NCBI RefSeq assembly: GCF_021215455.1
Contig: NZ_JAJPWV010000007.1
Span: 1 to 64,000, forward strand
Length of the DNA: 64,000 nt
Direction: 5' to 3'
From: Mucilaginibacter roseus
Lineage (GTDB): Bacteria; Bacteroidota; Bacteroidia; Sphingobacteriales; Sphingobacteriaceae
A program made the translations under genes and the position numbers. Within the stretch, counting starts at the first letter, position 1, and every line of letters begins with the position of its first letter. Of this stretch, positions 54,309 to 63,820 are shown one piece after another. The notes under the pieces are model-generated. The model ran no database searches. It had not been told where the DNA came from and was given only the letters and a program-made list of their open reading frames with translations.

Positions 54309-56099
54309 TTACTGCTTAGCTGCCCAGGCATTCATTTTAGTTTCGAATACACTTAGTGGCATGGCGCCATCCTTCAATACCTGATTGTGAAATTCGGCCA
54401 GGTTAAATTTGCTGCCCAGTTGCTTTTCGTATCGGGTACGTAGCTCACGAATTTTAAGGGCGCCGGTTTTGTAGCCTAATGCCTGTGCCGGTATACCCAT
54501 GTAACGTTCAATTTCGGCGGTGGCACCCTGCTCGCTGATGGCTTCATTATCCATCATGTATTTAATGGCTTGTTCGCGCGTCATGCCCTTGGTGTGGATG
54601 GCCACATCAACCACCAGCCTGATGGCGCGGTGCATTTCATCGCCAAGGGCACCCATATGCTGGTAAGGGTCGGTATATAGGCCTAATTCCTTTCCTAACG
54701 ATTCGCAATACAACGCCCAGCCCTCCACATAAGCATTCTCAAATATCAGAAAACGGCGAAATTTAGGCAGATCATTGTTCTCGAACGTAAGCGATATCTG
54801 GTAATGATGGCCCGGTATGGCCTCGTGCAGAAACAGCGATTCCATGCCCGATGTTACGTTGAATGTTTTGGCATCCAGTATAGGCACATAAAATATGCCG
54901 GGGCGTTTACCATCTGCTGACCCCGGATTGTACTCCGCGCTGGCTGATGCTGCCCTGAAAGCCTCGGTTTGCTTGATCACGAACGGTATTTTAGGCTCGT
55001 GGCTGAACATCTTTTTCAAATTAGGTTTCATCCGCTGGTGGATATTCTCGAACGCGTCGAGTACTTCTTTTGGCGTTTTGTAAGGCATGAATTTTTTGTC
55101 GGTTTTCATGTACTCAAAAAACGCCTGCATATCGCCTTTAAAACCAACCAGTGTTTTAATGCTATCCATCTGGCCCTTTATGCGGGCTACTTCGCTAAGC
55201 CCGGTTTGATAGATCTGTTCGGGCGTTCTGTCAGTTGATGTTTGCTGCTTTACCAGGTAGGCATACTTGGCCGCGCCATCGGTTACGGCTGATAAACCAG
55301 AGGTGCTGCGTGTATGCGGCAGGTAGTCATTCTTTAAATACACTGCCAGCTTTTTATAAGCAGGCACGGCTACTTCCATAATGGTTTTCTTGTAGTCGGC
55401 AGTAATTTTATCTGCATCGGCTTTGCCTATATCTTTAGGTAGATTTTTCAGAGGCTCATAAAACAGGCTCTTTTCGGGAGAGGCAACCACAAAGCTTTCC
55501 ATCTGCGGTATCATTTTTACCACAAGGGATTTGGGTAACACAACCCCGGTTTTAATGCCCTTATTAAAGTTGGCAATAGCGGTATCAGCCCAGGCGGAAA
55601 AAGCGGTTAATCTTTTGAGCCAGTCGTTATAATCTTTAACGGTTTTAAATGGCTGAGCCGCGCCACCTGAACCAAATTGCCCGATGGTTAGAGGCAGCGC
55701 GTACATCTGGTTAAAGGGTAAATACTCCAAGTGATGTTTAAAACCATCCAGCGCTATTTGCGCCTCGTATACAAAAATATCGTAGGATAACTTGTCGTTA
55801 TCGCTTAATTCGTCGCGGTTAAAGGTTTTTAGACTGTCGAGGTAGGCTTTGTAAAAGCTCTCTGATTTTTTCAGGTAATCGGCCGACAAGGTGTTGGGCA
55901 GTTCTCCGTTATAACGCGGGTCGCCGATATAGGTCGCCGTAAGCGGGTCGAGTTTCAGGTACGCTTCGTAGTAATTGTCAAAAAGTTGGTTCAGCTTCTC
56001 GTTCTTGTCTGCTGACGACGAGCCGGAGCTTTTTGTGCCCGGTTGATTGCACGCGGCGATAACGCCTGCCAGGCACAATGCCATTAAAATTTTTTTCAT
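54309..56099 (-). CDS. DUF885 family metallopeptidase-like lipoprotein
   Basis: A 596-residue lipoprotein (LAGVIAAC, Cys 17). DUF885 proteins carry a thermolysin-like zinc motif; here it is FLHEAIPGHHYQ near 425, followed by ENAYVEGWALYCESLG with the third-ligand Glu near 455. Family members hydrolyse peptides, possibly dipeptides or oligopeptides, in the periplasm. The rest is helical (SADYLKKSESFYKAYL). Length is normal. Monocistronic. Confidence 0.9.
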   Translation of the reverse strand: MKKILMALCLAGVIAACNQPGTKSSGSSSADKNEKLNQLFDNYYEAYLKLDPLTATYIGDPRYNGELPNTLSADYLKKSESFYKAYLDSLKTFNRDELSDNDKLSYDIFVYEAQIALDGFKHHLEYLPFNQMYALPLTIGQFGSGGAAQPFKTVKDYNDWLKRLTAFSAWADTAIANFNKGIKTGVVLPKSLVVKMIPQMESFVVASPEKSLFYEPLKNLPKDIGKADADKITADYKKTIMEVAVPAYKKLAVYLKNDYLPHTRSTSGLSAVTDGAAKYAYLVKQQTSTDRTPEQIYQTGLSEVARIKGQMDSIKTLVGFKGDMQAFFEYMKTDKKFMPYKTPKEVLDAFENIHQRMKPNLKKMFSHEPKIPFVIKQTEAFRAASASAEYNPGSADGKRPGIFYVPILDAKTFNVTSGMESLFLHEAIPGHHYQISLTFENNDLPKFRRFLIFENAYVEGWALYCESLGKELGLYTDPYQHMGALGDEMHRAIRLVVDVAIHTKGMTREQAIKYMMDNEAISEQGATAEIERYMGIPAQALGYKTGALKIRELRTRYEKQLGSKFNLAEFHNQVLKDGAMPLSVFETKMNAWAAKQ

Positions 56100-56158
56100 G
56101 GTGTAAAGAGGTTAGCTAATCACTAAAGCTAACAAAAAAGTAATTACAAAAGCAATGC

Positions 56159-57358
56159 TTATTCGGCCCTGAACTTAATGCTCAGTTTAACCTTTTTTGG
56201 CAGGCCGCTAACATCAGCCATCCATTTAGGGCCATCCTTAACCAGGGCGATAGCTTGCTGGTCGGTTTCATCGCTCAGGGTTTTGGTGATCTCAAAGTCG
56301 GTTAATGAACCATCGGGATTAACAACAAAAGTTAGCTTAACTGTACCTTTTTTACCGTCCGGAGATATGGCGTTTTCTTTCAGGTATTCATTGTAATCAT
56401 CCCATCCGTTAATTGGATGCGCTTCTTTGATCTTGCTTTTGCTGCCATAGCCTGACACAACTACAACTTCATTTAATGAGCTTTGATTAGGCACCATAGC
56501 TATCATCAATGAATCCTGATTTTTAACTTTTACTTTTTTACTCTCGAAACCGATGTAGCCAAAGTTCAGGGTTGATTTTTCAGGAACGGTTAGTGAAAAA
56601 TTGCCGTTGGCATCAGTTTGAGTGCCAATATCCTTATTTCTTACGGTTACCGCCACGCCAGGTAGTGGCTGTTTGAGTTCGTCGGTTACTTTGCCGGTAA
56701 TGGTTTTCTGTTTAACATCACTACTTTTTATTGTAGCTACTGCCCCTGTTACGGATGTTTTTCTTTGTGCCGCATACCCTACAACAACTACTTCTTCAAG
56801 CGAAGCACCTTTTCTGGTACCTGTATCTGCTATCGCAACATTAGGCTCAGCAGCAAGTCCCGCAGCCGGGCGGCTCGCACTACGGCGCATAGGTTTTGCT
56901 TTTTTAACAGATGCAATATAAGGCGATTTAATATTTTTAGTTTTATCAGATAATTTCTGCAATATACTATCCGATTTTTTGGGAGACTCGTTAACCACCA
57001 TTTCCGGCGACTGTATAATTTCAACCTGTTTAGCTAACTCTTTTTTATCAACCGCCGGCTTATCATTATATAGCCATAAACCAATCGCGCCCAATAAAAC
57101 CATAACCGAAGCCGCCGCGCTCAGTCGCCATATCAGCATACTTCGTACCTTGCCTTTGGCGGTGCGTTGTTGTAGCCTTCCGGCAATATCATCAAGGTTG
57201 GCTTGCTGGTTAGTACCCGTTTTGTCGTAACCCTCCAAAGCATCCATCAAAAATGGGTCGTTCTGTGCGTCGCGCTCCAGTTGGTGCATGGCGCGCGCAT
57301 CAAGCTCCCCGTTCAGGTACTTTTCAATTTGCTTCGCTATGTCGGCAGGCTTACTCAC
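56159..57358 (-). CDS. anti-sigma-like membrane protein with SusC-type motifs and C-terminal TonB domain
   Basis: A cytoplasmic head of about 70 residues (IEKYLNGELDARAMHQLERD) resembles Bacteroidota anti-sigma N-termini. One helix (74-97) leads to the periplasm. Then come LEEVVVVGYAAQRKTSVTGA at 188-206, a CarboxypepD_reg-like domain (about 218-290), a second EVVVVSGYG at 297-305, and a TonB-C-like end (about 335-399, GTVKLTFVVNPDGSLTDFEI). It overlaps the sigma-factor gene by 8 bases, so it should be the cognate anti-sigma or transducer. The fusion of an anti-sigma head with receptor-plug motifs and a TonB end is unusual. Confidence 0.8.
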   Translation of the reverse strand: MSKPADIAKQIEKYLNGELDARAMHQLERDAQNDPFLMDALEGYDKTGTNQQANLDDIAGRLQQRTAKGKVRSMLIWRLSAAASVMVLLGAIGLWLYNDKPAVDKKELAKQVEIIQSPEMVVNESPKKSDSILQKLSDKTKNIKSPYIASVKKAKPMRRSASRPAAGLAAEPNVAIADTGTRKGASLEEVVVVGYAAQRKTSVTGAVATIKSSDVKQKTITGKVTDELKQPLPGVAVTVRNKDIGTQTDANGNFSLTVPEKSTLNFGYIGFESKKVKVKNQDSLMIAMVPNQSSLNEVVVVSGYGSKSKIKEAHPINGWDDYNEYLKENAISPDGKKGTVKLTFVVNPDGSLTDFEITKTLSDETDQQAIALVKDGPKWMADVSGLPKKVKLSIKFRAE

Positions 57359-57923
57359 GATTCTTTTCTATGCAAATTTTAAGGTTACGTTTTCCGTTTT
57401 GTATGTGGCTTTTTACTTCGTTCAGAGTAAGGCCGGTATCGTCGGCTATTTCCTTGTAGCATTTTTGCCGCAGGTAAAACAGGTCGACACTTTGCCGCTG
57501 TGCGCCCGGCAACTTCTCCATACATCTCTCTAAAACGGCCATGTACTCCTCGTTGTATTTACTATCAGGATGCACATCGGCAGTAAATTCCATAACTTTG
57601 TCATCAATAGATGTTGTAGGCATCTTTTTATCGCTGCGCAACTGCATCAGGCAATAATTACGGGCCAGCACATACAGCCATCCGCGAAACTGTTTAACCT
57701 CATGTGCTTTGGCTTTGTTCACCAGTTCCTCAAAAATGCCCATCACGGCGTCCTTGGCATCATCCTCATCGGTCAAATACTTCAGGCATACACCATACAC
57801 CAGTTGAACATATTTTTCATACAAACGCCCCAGCACCTGCAGATCGCCATCTTTTCGATAGCGCTCAAGCAAAATCTCGTCATCTGCTTCATCAGGATGT
57901 ATCGTTCGGCTAAAGAGGTTCAT
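57351..57923 (-). CDS. ECF-type RNA polymerase sigma factor
   Basis: A 190-residue sigma-70 family protein: region 2 has LLERYRKDGDLQVLGRLYEKYVQLVYGVCLKYL and EDAKDAVMGIFEELV, region 4 has LPGAQRQSVDLFYLRQKCYKEIADDTGLTLNEVKSHIQNGKRNLK (key: F-Y-L-x-x-x-x-Y-x-E-I-A, S-H-I-Q-N-G-R-x-x-L). The stop overlaps the start of the anti-sigma-like gene by 8 bases. It is divergent from the VWA gene, probably a target. Size and layout fit the ECF group found beside TonB-linked transport in Bacteroidota. Confidence 0.93.
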   Translation of the reverse strand: MNLFSRTIHPDEADDEILLERYRKDGDLQVLGRLYEKYVQLVYGVCLKYLTDEDDAKDAVMGIFEELVNKAKAHEVKQFRGWLYVLARNYCLMQLRSDKKMPTTSIDDKVMEFTADVHPDSKYNEEYMAVLERCMEKLPGAQRQSVDLFYLRQKCYKEIADDTGLTLNEVKSHIQNGKRNLKICIEKNRE

Positions 57924-58008
57924 TTATGGTGCCGCAAAATAATTTTTTTAAATGGCTTATGGAAATGTGTATGCCGCTGCATCCTGATGGTATAAAAACC
58001 AACAGATC

Positions 58009-59877
58009 ATGAAACATATCTTATTTATCGCATTAATGTTTGCCGGGCTTGCAGGTTACAGCCAGGCGAACAAAACCCGCACAATAAGCGGAACAGTAAA
58101 AGACAATACTTCGGCCTTACCTGGTGTGAGTGTAATGGCACAAGGAACACGTATAACTACGCAAACCAATGCAACAGGCCGGTACACCATCAATATACCT
58201 GACAGTGTAAAAAGCCTTGTTTTTTCATTTGTAGGTTATAAACAGAAAATTGTTAAAGTAGGCAAAAAATCAGTTATCGATGTAAAACTCGAAGCGTCGT
58301 CAAGAACTTTAGATGAGGTGGTGGTTGTAGGTTACGGAGTGCAAAGAAAGACAACAATAACCGGTTCAATTGCCACAGTACGCGGCTCGGCAGCATACTC
58401 AACAGCATATATTGCACCACAGCCAGCCAATACCGAAAGCTACAAAGGCGTCACCGAAAATGGCTTCCATGTAGCATCGAACGATCCACTTTCTACTTTT
58501 TCGGTTGATGTTGACGCGGCATCTTACAGCAATGTGCGCCGCTTCATCAATGGCGGACAAATACCCCCGGCCGATGCGGTGCGGATTGAGGAAATGGTCA
58601 ACTATTTTAACTATAACCTGCCCGGCCCCGCCAATAACGATCCGGTGGCCATACATACAGAACTTACCTCGGCACCGTGGAATACTAAACATCGCCTGCT
58701 GCGTATCGGCTTAAAGGCACGTACTATCCCAACTGAAAATTTGCCTGCGTCGAATTTGGTTTTCCTGATCGATGTATCGGGCTCTATGAGTGATGAAAAC
58801 AAGTTGCCGCTGGTAAAATCATCCATGAAAATGCTGGTGAACCAGTTGCGCGCTAAGGATAAGGTTTCTATAGTAGTGTATGCCGGTGCGGCAGGCATTG
58901 TGCTGCAACCCACCGCGGGCGATAAAAAGACCACCATTAACAACGCCATTGATAACCTGGAGGCAGGCGGTTCAACAGCCGGTGGCGAAGGTATAAAACT
59001 GGCCTACAAGGTAGCGCACGAAAATTTGATGAAGGAGGGTAACAACCGCGTGATATTAGCAACCGATGGCGACTTTAACGTAGGTGCATCCAGCGATGAT
59101 GATATGGAAAAGCTGATCATCAAACAGCGTGAGGGTGGGGTGTTCCTGTCGGTTTTAGGTTATGGTATGGGTAATTATAAGGATAGTAAAATGGAAACGC
59201 TGGCTGATAAGGGTAATGGTAACTATGCTTACATCGACAACATTACCGAGGCTCGTAAAACGCTGGTAAGCGAATTTGGCGGTACGCTTTTTACGGTTGC
59301 CAAGGATGTAAAGCTGCAACTGGAATTTAACCCCGCCAAAGTACAGGCTTACCGATTGATCGGCTACGAGAATCGTATGTTGAACAAGGAGGATTTTAAT
59401 AATGATAAAAAAGATGCCGGCGATATGGGTAGCGGCCATACCGTTACCGCTTTGTATGAGATTGTACCGATAGGGGTGAAGGATGACTATTCCGGCTCGG
59501 TTGACCCGTTGAAGTACCAGAAACCGGCTGCGCCAAAAGGATTGGTGAATACCGGCAGCGGCGAAATGCTGACCATCAAGTTCAGGTACAAACAACCTAA
59601 CTCCGGTAAAAGTGCCTTGAGCCAGGCTGTAGTGAATGATGTGCCTGTGGAGTTCGCCAAAACCAGCGTGGATATGAAGTTTGCCAGCGCTGTGGCCGAA
59701 TTTGGTATGCTGCTGCGCGATTCGCCATACAAACAACAGGCCAGCTATGCTCATGCCATAAAAACCGCACGTGCCGGTAAAGGGAATGATGATGAGGGAT
59801 ATCGCGCTGAGTTTATAAAACTGGCTGAAAACGCACGCCTGTTAGCTAAAGAAGAGCAGTTGGCCGACTCGAAATAA
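58009..59877 (+). CDS. VWA-domain protein (YfbK-type) with CarboxypepD_reg N-terminus
   Basis: A 622-residue secreted protein. A signal peptide ends YSQ; a CarboxypepD_reg domain (about 22-97) follows, then LDEVVVVGYGVQRKTTITGS at 101-120, a SusC-like signature, though no barrel follows. NDPLSTFSVDVDAASYSNVRRFINGG is typical of YfbK-type proteins, and the VWA domain near 250-425 has a complete MIDAS (DVSGSMS, with the later Thr and Asp). A DUF3520-like end (about 430-610) closes it. It probably binds other envelope proteins in a metal-dependent way. It is divergent from the sigma/anti-sigma pair and shares its plug motif. Confidence 0.9.
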   Translation: MKHILFIALMFAGLAGYSQANKTRTISGTVKDNTSALPGVSVMAQGTRITTQTNATGRYTINIPDSVKSLVFSFVGYKQKIVKVGKKSVIDVKLEASSRTLDEVVVVGYGVQRKTTITGSIATVRGSAAYSTAYIAPQPANTESYKGVTENGFHVASNDPLSTFSVDVDAASYSNVRRFINGGQIPPADAVRIEEMVNYFNYNLPGPANNDPVAIHTELTSAPWNTKHRLLRIGLKARTIPTENLPASNLVFLIDVSGSMSDENKLPLVKSSMKMLVNQLRAKDKVSIVVYAGAAGIVLQPTAGDKKTTINNAIDNLEAGGSTAGGEGIKLAYKVAHENLMKEGNNRVILATDGDFNVGASSDDDMEKLIIKQREGGVFLSVLGYGMGNYKDSKMETLADKGNGNYAYIDNITEARKTLVSEFGGTLFTVAKDVKLQLEFNPAKVQAYRLIGYENRMLNKEDFNNDKKDAGDMGSGHTVTALYEIVPIGVKDDYSGSVDPLKYQKPAAPKGLVNTGSGEMLTIKFRYKQPNSGKSALSQAVVNDVPVEFAKTSVDMKFASAVAEFGMLLRDSPYKQQASYAHAIKTARAGKGNDDEGYRAEFIKLAENARLLAKEEQLADSK

Positions 59878-59911
59878 ACCTTACCTAAACCTGATAGATA
59901 CTCGGACGAAA

Positions 59912-60763
59912 TTAAAATGCTTCGAGGGCGTTCTTAACATCCTGCATCAGCCACATAGGGGTTGATGTAGCCCCGGCGATGCCCACCGTGTCGCCGGGCG
60001 CAAAGAGCGCTTTATCCAGCTCTTCCACTGAAGAAATAAAGTAAGTGTCCGGGTTATGCCTTTTGCAAACTTCGAACAGCACCTTGCCGTTTGATGATTT
60101 TTTGCCCGACACAAATACCACTTTATTAAACTTTACCGCGAATTCAGGCAGATCCTTATCCCGGTTTGATACCTGGCGGCAAATGGTATCATTAGCTTTT
60201 ACTTCGTAACCACGGTTAAGCAATTCCTCTTTAATAGCGTAAAATTTATCGGTGCTTTTGGTAGTTTGGCTGTACAGGGTAAAGCGGTCGGGCAGTTCGG
60301 CATTGTCCAACTCGGCAATATCCTGAAAAACCAATGCCTCGTTGTTGGTTTGCCCTTGCAGGCCGATCACTTCAGCATGGCCGTGCTTGCCGAAAATGAG
60401 TATCTGCTCTTTATTATCAAATGATGTTTTGATGCGGTTTTGCAGTTTCAAAACTACAGGGCATGAGGCATCAATCAGGGTGATGTTATTTTCAAGGGCG
60501 GTTTTATAAGTTTCAGGTGCTTCGCCATGCGCACGGATCAGTACCTTTTCGTTATGCAGATCATGCAGTTGGGAGTGGTCAATAATGCGCAGGCCTTTAG
60601 CTTTTAACCGGGCAACTTCCTCATCGTTATGCACAATATCGCCCAGGCAATACAGGTAGCCATCCTGCTCCAGTATTTCTTCGGCCATATCAATAGCGAA
60701 AACCACCCCGAAGCAAAAGCCCGAATCCTGGTCAATGGTCACCTTTAAATTATACTCACCCAT
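59912..60763 (-). CDS. ispH: 4-hydroxy-3-methylbut-2-enyl diphosphate reductase
   Basis: The 283-residue enzyme has three cluster cysteines in GFCFGV (Cys 17), DASCPVV and TICRQVSNRD, with RAHGEAPETYK and GKHGHAEVIGLQGQ between, and a closing GIAGATSTPMWLMQDV. It reduces HMBPP to IPP and DMAPP, the last step of the MEP pathway and so supplies the isoprenoid precursors used by the carotenoid cluster next door. A TAAATTTG box (60771-60778) predicts a very short or no leader. Confidence 0.97.
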   Translation of the reverse strand: MGEYNLKVTIDQDSGFCFGVVFAIDMAEEILEQDGYLYCLGDIVHNDEEVARLKAKGLRIIDHSQLHDLHNEKVLIRAHGEAPETYKTALENNITLIDASCPVVLKLQNRIKTSFDNKEQILIFGKHGHAEVIGLQGQTNNEALVFQDIAELDNAELPDRFTLYSQTTKSTDKFYAIKEELLNRGYEVKANDTICRQVSNRDKDLPEFAVKFNKVVFVSGKKSSNGKVLFEVCKRHNPDTYFISSVEELDKALFAPGDTVGIAGATSTPMWLMQDVKNALEAF

Positions 60764-60828
60764 GATGATACAAATTTACGCTAAATTATATTATAAATAA
60801 CGATGCCCGGCTGCCTGTGGTTTTCATT

Positions 60829-61473
60829 TTACAAAGGGTAAATATTCAACGCCGCGAAAAATACAAGCTGGGTTATCAGCAGTGCGGGGCCTACCCAGCT
60901 CTGTTTTTTAAAGCCAAAGTTTTCGAAAACGAAAAGCATAAACATGCTCACAAAAAACCAGCACACGTAATTATAAACCGGAATGGCATCAAATCGCCAG
61001 TGCCAGTAGTCAAATTGTATGGCAACGGGCTCAATCAGCACATCCAGTACCATCATTAGCAAAGCACCATATACAATACGCAGCCACCGGTTTTTTAATT
61101 TCGCGCGCTGCATCAACACCCCGGTTGAATATACCAGCAGGAACCAGTTTACACCAATCATCAGCGGGATGTTCAGCACCTTTACACCCAGGGTACTGCC
61201 ATAGGCGTAATAACCAAACAAGGCGCCGGTATGCACACCTATCCACTCGGCAACATATCCCGCAAAATAGATAATGAGGTAAAAACTCCAGAAACGGTTA
61301 TCAACTTCGCGATGACTAAGCACAATAATGCCCAGCATCAGCAGCAGGTGGAAGGGTACAATATCTTCAAACAGGTTGCGCGTAGCAGGCAGCGCAAAAC
61401 CCACATAGCCAACGGCATGAAATAGTACAATGATGAAAATAAGCACCGAAGATTTTTTTAACAATTGCATCAT
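60829..61473 (-). CDS. carotenoid biosynthesis membrane protein (CruF-like)
   Basis: Starting at ATG 61471-61473, whose ATGA overlaps the stop of the glycosyltransferase gene, this 214-residue protein has about seven membrane helices and the YAGYVAEWIGVHTGALFGYYAYG, IGVNWFLLVYSTG and DVLIEPVAIQFDYW motifs of the CruF/Caroten_synth family (short keys: E-W-x-G-x-x-T-G, G-V-N-W, D-x-x-x-E-P). CruF-type enzymes hydrate the 1',2' double bond of linear carotenoid ends. The overlap implies tight coupling with the upstream GT2. Confidence 0.88.
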   Translation of the reverse strand: MMQLLKKSSVLIFIIVLFHAVGYVGFALPATRNLFEDIVPFHLLLMLGIIVLSHREVDNRFWSFYLIIYFAGYVAEWIGVHTGALFGYYAYGSTLGVKVLNIPLMIGVNWFLLVYSTGVLMQRAKLKNRWLRIVYGALLMMVLDVLIEPVAIQFDYWHWRFDAIPVYNYVCWFFVSMFMLFVFENFGFKKQSWVGPALLITQLVFFAALNIYPL

Positions 61474-62558
61474 ACCCGGCGGCCTTTCCATACCGTATTT
61501 TTGGTGAGGTATTGCTGCACGGCGAAATAAGCGATGACCACCATGCTTGCCATTTGCAGCGGATGCAAAACAACATTGAGCAACGGGTTTTGACCGGCAG
61601 AAAAAGAAATCATGATGCGCGTAAGAATGATGAGGCCAACCATTAGCGCAATAAGCGGCAGGTTCATGGTAGTAATTACCAGCATAGGCCCGCCTATAAG
61701 CAGGGTAATATAAACCAGAAAACCCGGCACGCTGTAGTTAAATATAGCCAAAAAGTTTTTGCTGAACCCTTGAATGGCCTCGTTATAACCGGTATACATA
61801 CGGCAGTAAATTAAATCGTTAGCCAGTAAGCCCTCTCCACGGTAGCGGGCGGCCTTCACCAGCTTCATAATCTCTACGTCCTCAACCACCTTGTCGCGTA
61901 CCTGTTTGTGCCATTGGTTGGCATGATAAGCTTCAGCATCAAAAAACATAAACTGACCGCTGGCTGCCGCAACAGCATAATGCCGGGTTAGATAGATCAA
62001 CCGGATAGGTAAAAGATTCAATAAAAGGAAGTGCATTAGCGGTACCACCAGCTTTTCGCCGAGCGTTACCATGCGTTGGTTGGTAAATAAACTTAGCAGG
62101 GCTACCTGCCGCAGGTGCATGCGGTGCACGGCGCTGTTAATCAGCCCGTGCTCAATTTCTTCGTCAGCATCCACAAACATCAAATATTTGCCCTTAGCTT
62201 GTTTAGCTAACTGGTAACAGGCAAAATTTTTACCCAGCCATCCGTCGGGTAAGGCTTCACCTTTTATCACTTTAAAGTTTGGATGTGCAGCGGCATAATG
62301 CTGACAAATGGCGAAGGTATTGTCGGTAGAATTATCATCCAGTATAATTACCTCATAGTTTTGATACTCTTGCCTGGTTATGGAGCGCAATAGGTTATCA
62401 ATGTTTTGTTCCTCGTTGCGGGCAGGTATTAGGATGGATACCATATCGTTGTAAGGCTTGGCTATACGTTGCAGCTTTGGGTTCGACATAAAGTTGAACA
62501 ACGTAACCACAAAGCGCAGCACTATAAAAAACAAGGTTACCGATATGGCAATGATCAC
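61470..62558 (-). CDS. GT2 glycosyltransferase (CruC-like)
   Basis: A 362-residue membrane glycosyltransferase: one N-terminal helix, a GT2 domain with VSILIPARNEEQNI and VIILDDNSTDNT near 40-85, FVDADEEIEHG (DxD) near 133, then EDVEIMKLVKAARYRGEG near 225, and three C-terminal helices. It resembles CruC-type enzymes that add a sugar to carotenoid hydroxyls. It ends 1 base over the CruF-like start and begins 2 bases from the acyltransferase stop. Acceptor identity is inferred from context. Confidence 0.88.
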   Translation of the reverse strand: MIIAISVTLFFIVLRFVVTLFNFMSNPKLQRIAKPYNDMVSILIPARNEEQNIDNLLRSITRQEYQNYEVIILDDNSTDNTFAICQHYAAAHPNFKVIKGEALPDGWLGKNFACYQLAKQAKGKYLMFVDADEEIEHGLINSAVHRMHLRQVALLSLFTNQRMVTLGEKLVVPLMHFLLLNLLPIRLIYLTRHYAVAAASGQFMFFDAEAYHANQWHKQVRDKVVEDVEIMKLVKAARYRGEGLLANDLIYCRMYTGYNEAIQGFSKNFLAIFNYSVPGFLVYITLLIGGPMLVITTMNLPLIALMVGLIILTRIMISFSAGQNPLLNVVLHPLQMASMVVIAYFAVQQYLTKNTVWKGRRV

Positions 62559-62560
62559 TA

Positions 62561-63184
62561 TTATATAACTATTTGTGTTTGCTGCTGCCTTGCCGCTTCA
62601 TAATGCTGCTGGTAGGCATCAGTAAATTGATGTATATTATTAAAGCCGTTAACGGAGCTTTTGTTTAAATAAACGTTGATGCCCGGCTTTTTATGTTCAA
62701 AGTATTCAATAAAAGTAGCAGCAAATACCAGTTGCATGGCGTGTTTTGTTTTTTCCATCACCCGCAATATACCTTTATCAAATTCAACCTGTTGCACAAA
62801 GTTAGAATATAGCTTGCCCTGCGGAAATATCACTACCAGGTTCTGCGGGTCGTTAAGCAATTCGGCAGCATAGTTAAGCGATTCTATCAGGCTCTTTGAA
62901 TTTTTGCTGATAGAGAACGCCCCCATATATTTCAGAAAGAAAACCTTGCTCACAGTTTCTTCGAGTATCATGATGTGGAAGCGTTTTTTAAATAGCTTAT
63001 AATTGAGATAATACAGGATAAAACCATCCCACCAGCTGAAGTGGTTAGGGATCAGCAATACAGATTTGTCCGGCTCAACCTCAATGTTATTAAAATTGAA
63101 AGACCGGAAATTTTTATCGATCAGCCGCAAAATATACCGGTGGAAGAACCAGTGGATAAATCTGTTATTTTTAGGGGCGATCAT
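62561..63184 (-). CDS. PlsC-type acyltransferase, first of a tandem pair
   Basis: A 207-residue acyltransferase with NHFSWWDGF (HX4D: H48, D53), GAFSISKNSKS near 115 and FPQGKLYSNF near 142, the PlsC motifs I, II and III. In chlorobactene synthesis CruD acylates the sugar placed by CruC; a similar role is likely here. It lies 12 bases after a paralogue of the same length. Membrane-peripheral; no clear TM helix. Confidence 0.87.
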   Translation of the reverse strand: MIAPKNNRFIHWFFHRYILRLIDKNFRSFNFNNIEVEPDKSVLLIPNHFSWWDGFILYYLNYKLFKKRFHIMILEETVSKVFFLKYMGAFSISKNSKSLIESLNYAAELLNDPQNLVVIFPQGKLYSNFVQQVEFDKGILRVMEKTKHAMQLVFAATFIEYFEHKKPGINVYLNKSSVNGFNNIHQFTDAYQQHYEAARQQQTQIVI

Positions 63185-63196
63185 GGATGTGAATAC

Positions 63197-63820
63197 TTAA
63201 TGGTCAACGTGTATTTGGTTGGCAAGTGCCTGCTTATGGCAGGCGTTAATGTTGCTCACCAGTTGCTCAAAAGGTAATTCACCAGCTACGCCGCAATCAA
63301 ACAAATGGATGAATGCCGATGGTTTCAGGCTCTCAAAGTAATCGATCAGTACACAGGAGTACACGATCTGGCAGGGGCCTTTTATGTTTTTTATCAAGCG
63401 TTCAATACCGTTTCCGATCTCAATCTCGGTAGCGTGGTTTGATATCAATTCGCCTTGCGGGAAAACGACCACCAAATTCTCCGGATCGTTCAACAAACCC
63501 GCCGCGTATTGCAATGACTTGATCATCTCCCGAGACCCTTTTTCAATGGAAAAACCGCCGAACAGGTTAAACAACATCCGCTTGCGCAAGTGGTCTTCCT
63601 GCATCATGATGTAGAGCTTGCGCTTAAGATGCCAGTAAGCCAGGTAATTGCCGAAAAAACCATCCCACCAGCTAAAGTGGTTGCAAAGCAACAGTACCGA
63701 ATGGCCGGGTTTTGGCTCAAAAGGCATTACCACCACGCGGTTAAATGCCTTGTGTATGCGGTAGCGCATATACCGGGCAAACCAGTTACTGAAAAGGCTT
63801 ACTCTGCGGGCGGGTATCAT
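63197..63820 (-). CDS. PlsC-type acyltransferase, second of the tandem pair
   Basis: Also 207 residues, with NHFSWWDGF at the same position (H48, D53), GGFSIEKGSRE near 115 and FPQGELISNH near 142. It is clearly paralogous to the next gene. Its ATG overlaps the stop of an alpha/beta hydrolase gene (ATGA). Two copies suggest two acylation targets, or one for a precursor lipid. Confidence 0.87.
   Translation of the reverse strand: MIPARRVSLFSNWFARYMRYRIHKAFNRVVVMPFEPKPGHSVLLLCNHFSWWDGFFGNYLAYWHLKRKLYIMMQEDHLRKRMLFNLFGGFSIEKGSREMIKSLQYAAGLLNDPENLVVVFPQGELISNHATEIEIGNGIERLIKNIKGPCQIVYSCVLIDYFESLKPSAFIHLFDCGVAGELPFEQLVSNINACHKQALANQIHVDH

Noticed and set aside
59155-59754. 199-residue minus-strand frame opposite the VWA gene
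   Set aside because: The plus-strand protein has a complete VWA and YfbK layout; the mirror has no signal, motif or context.
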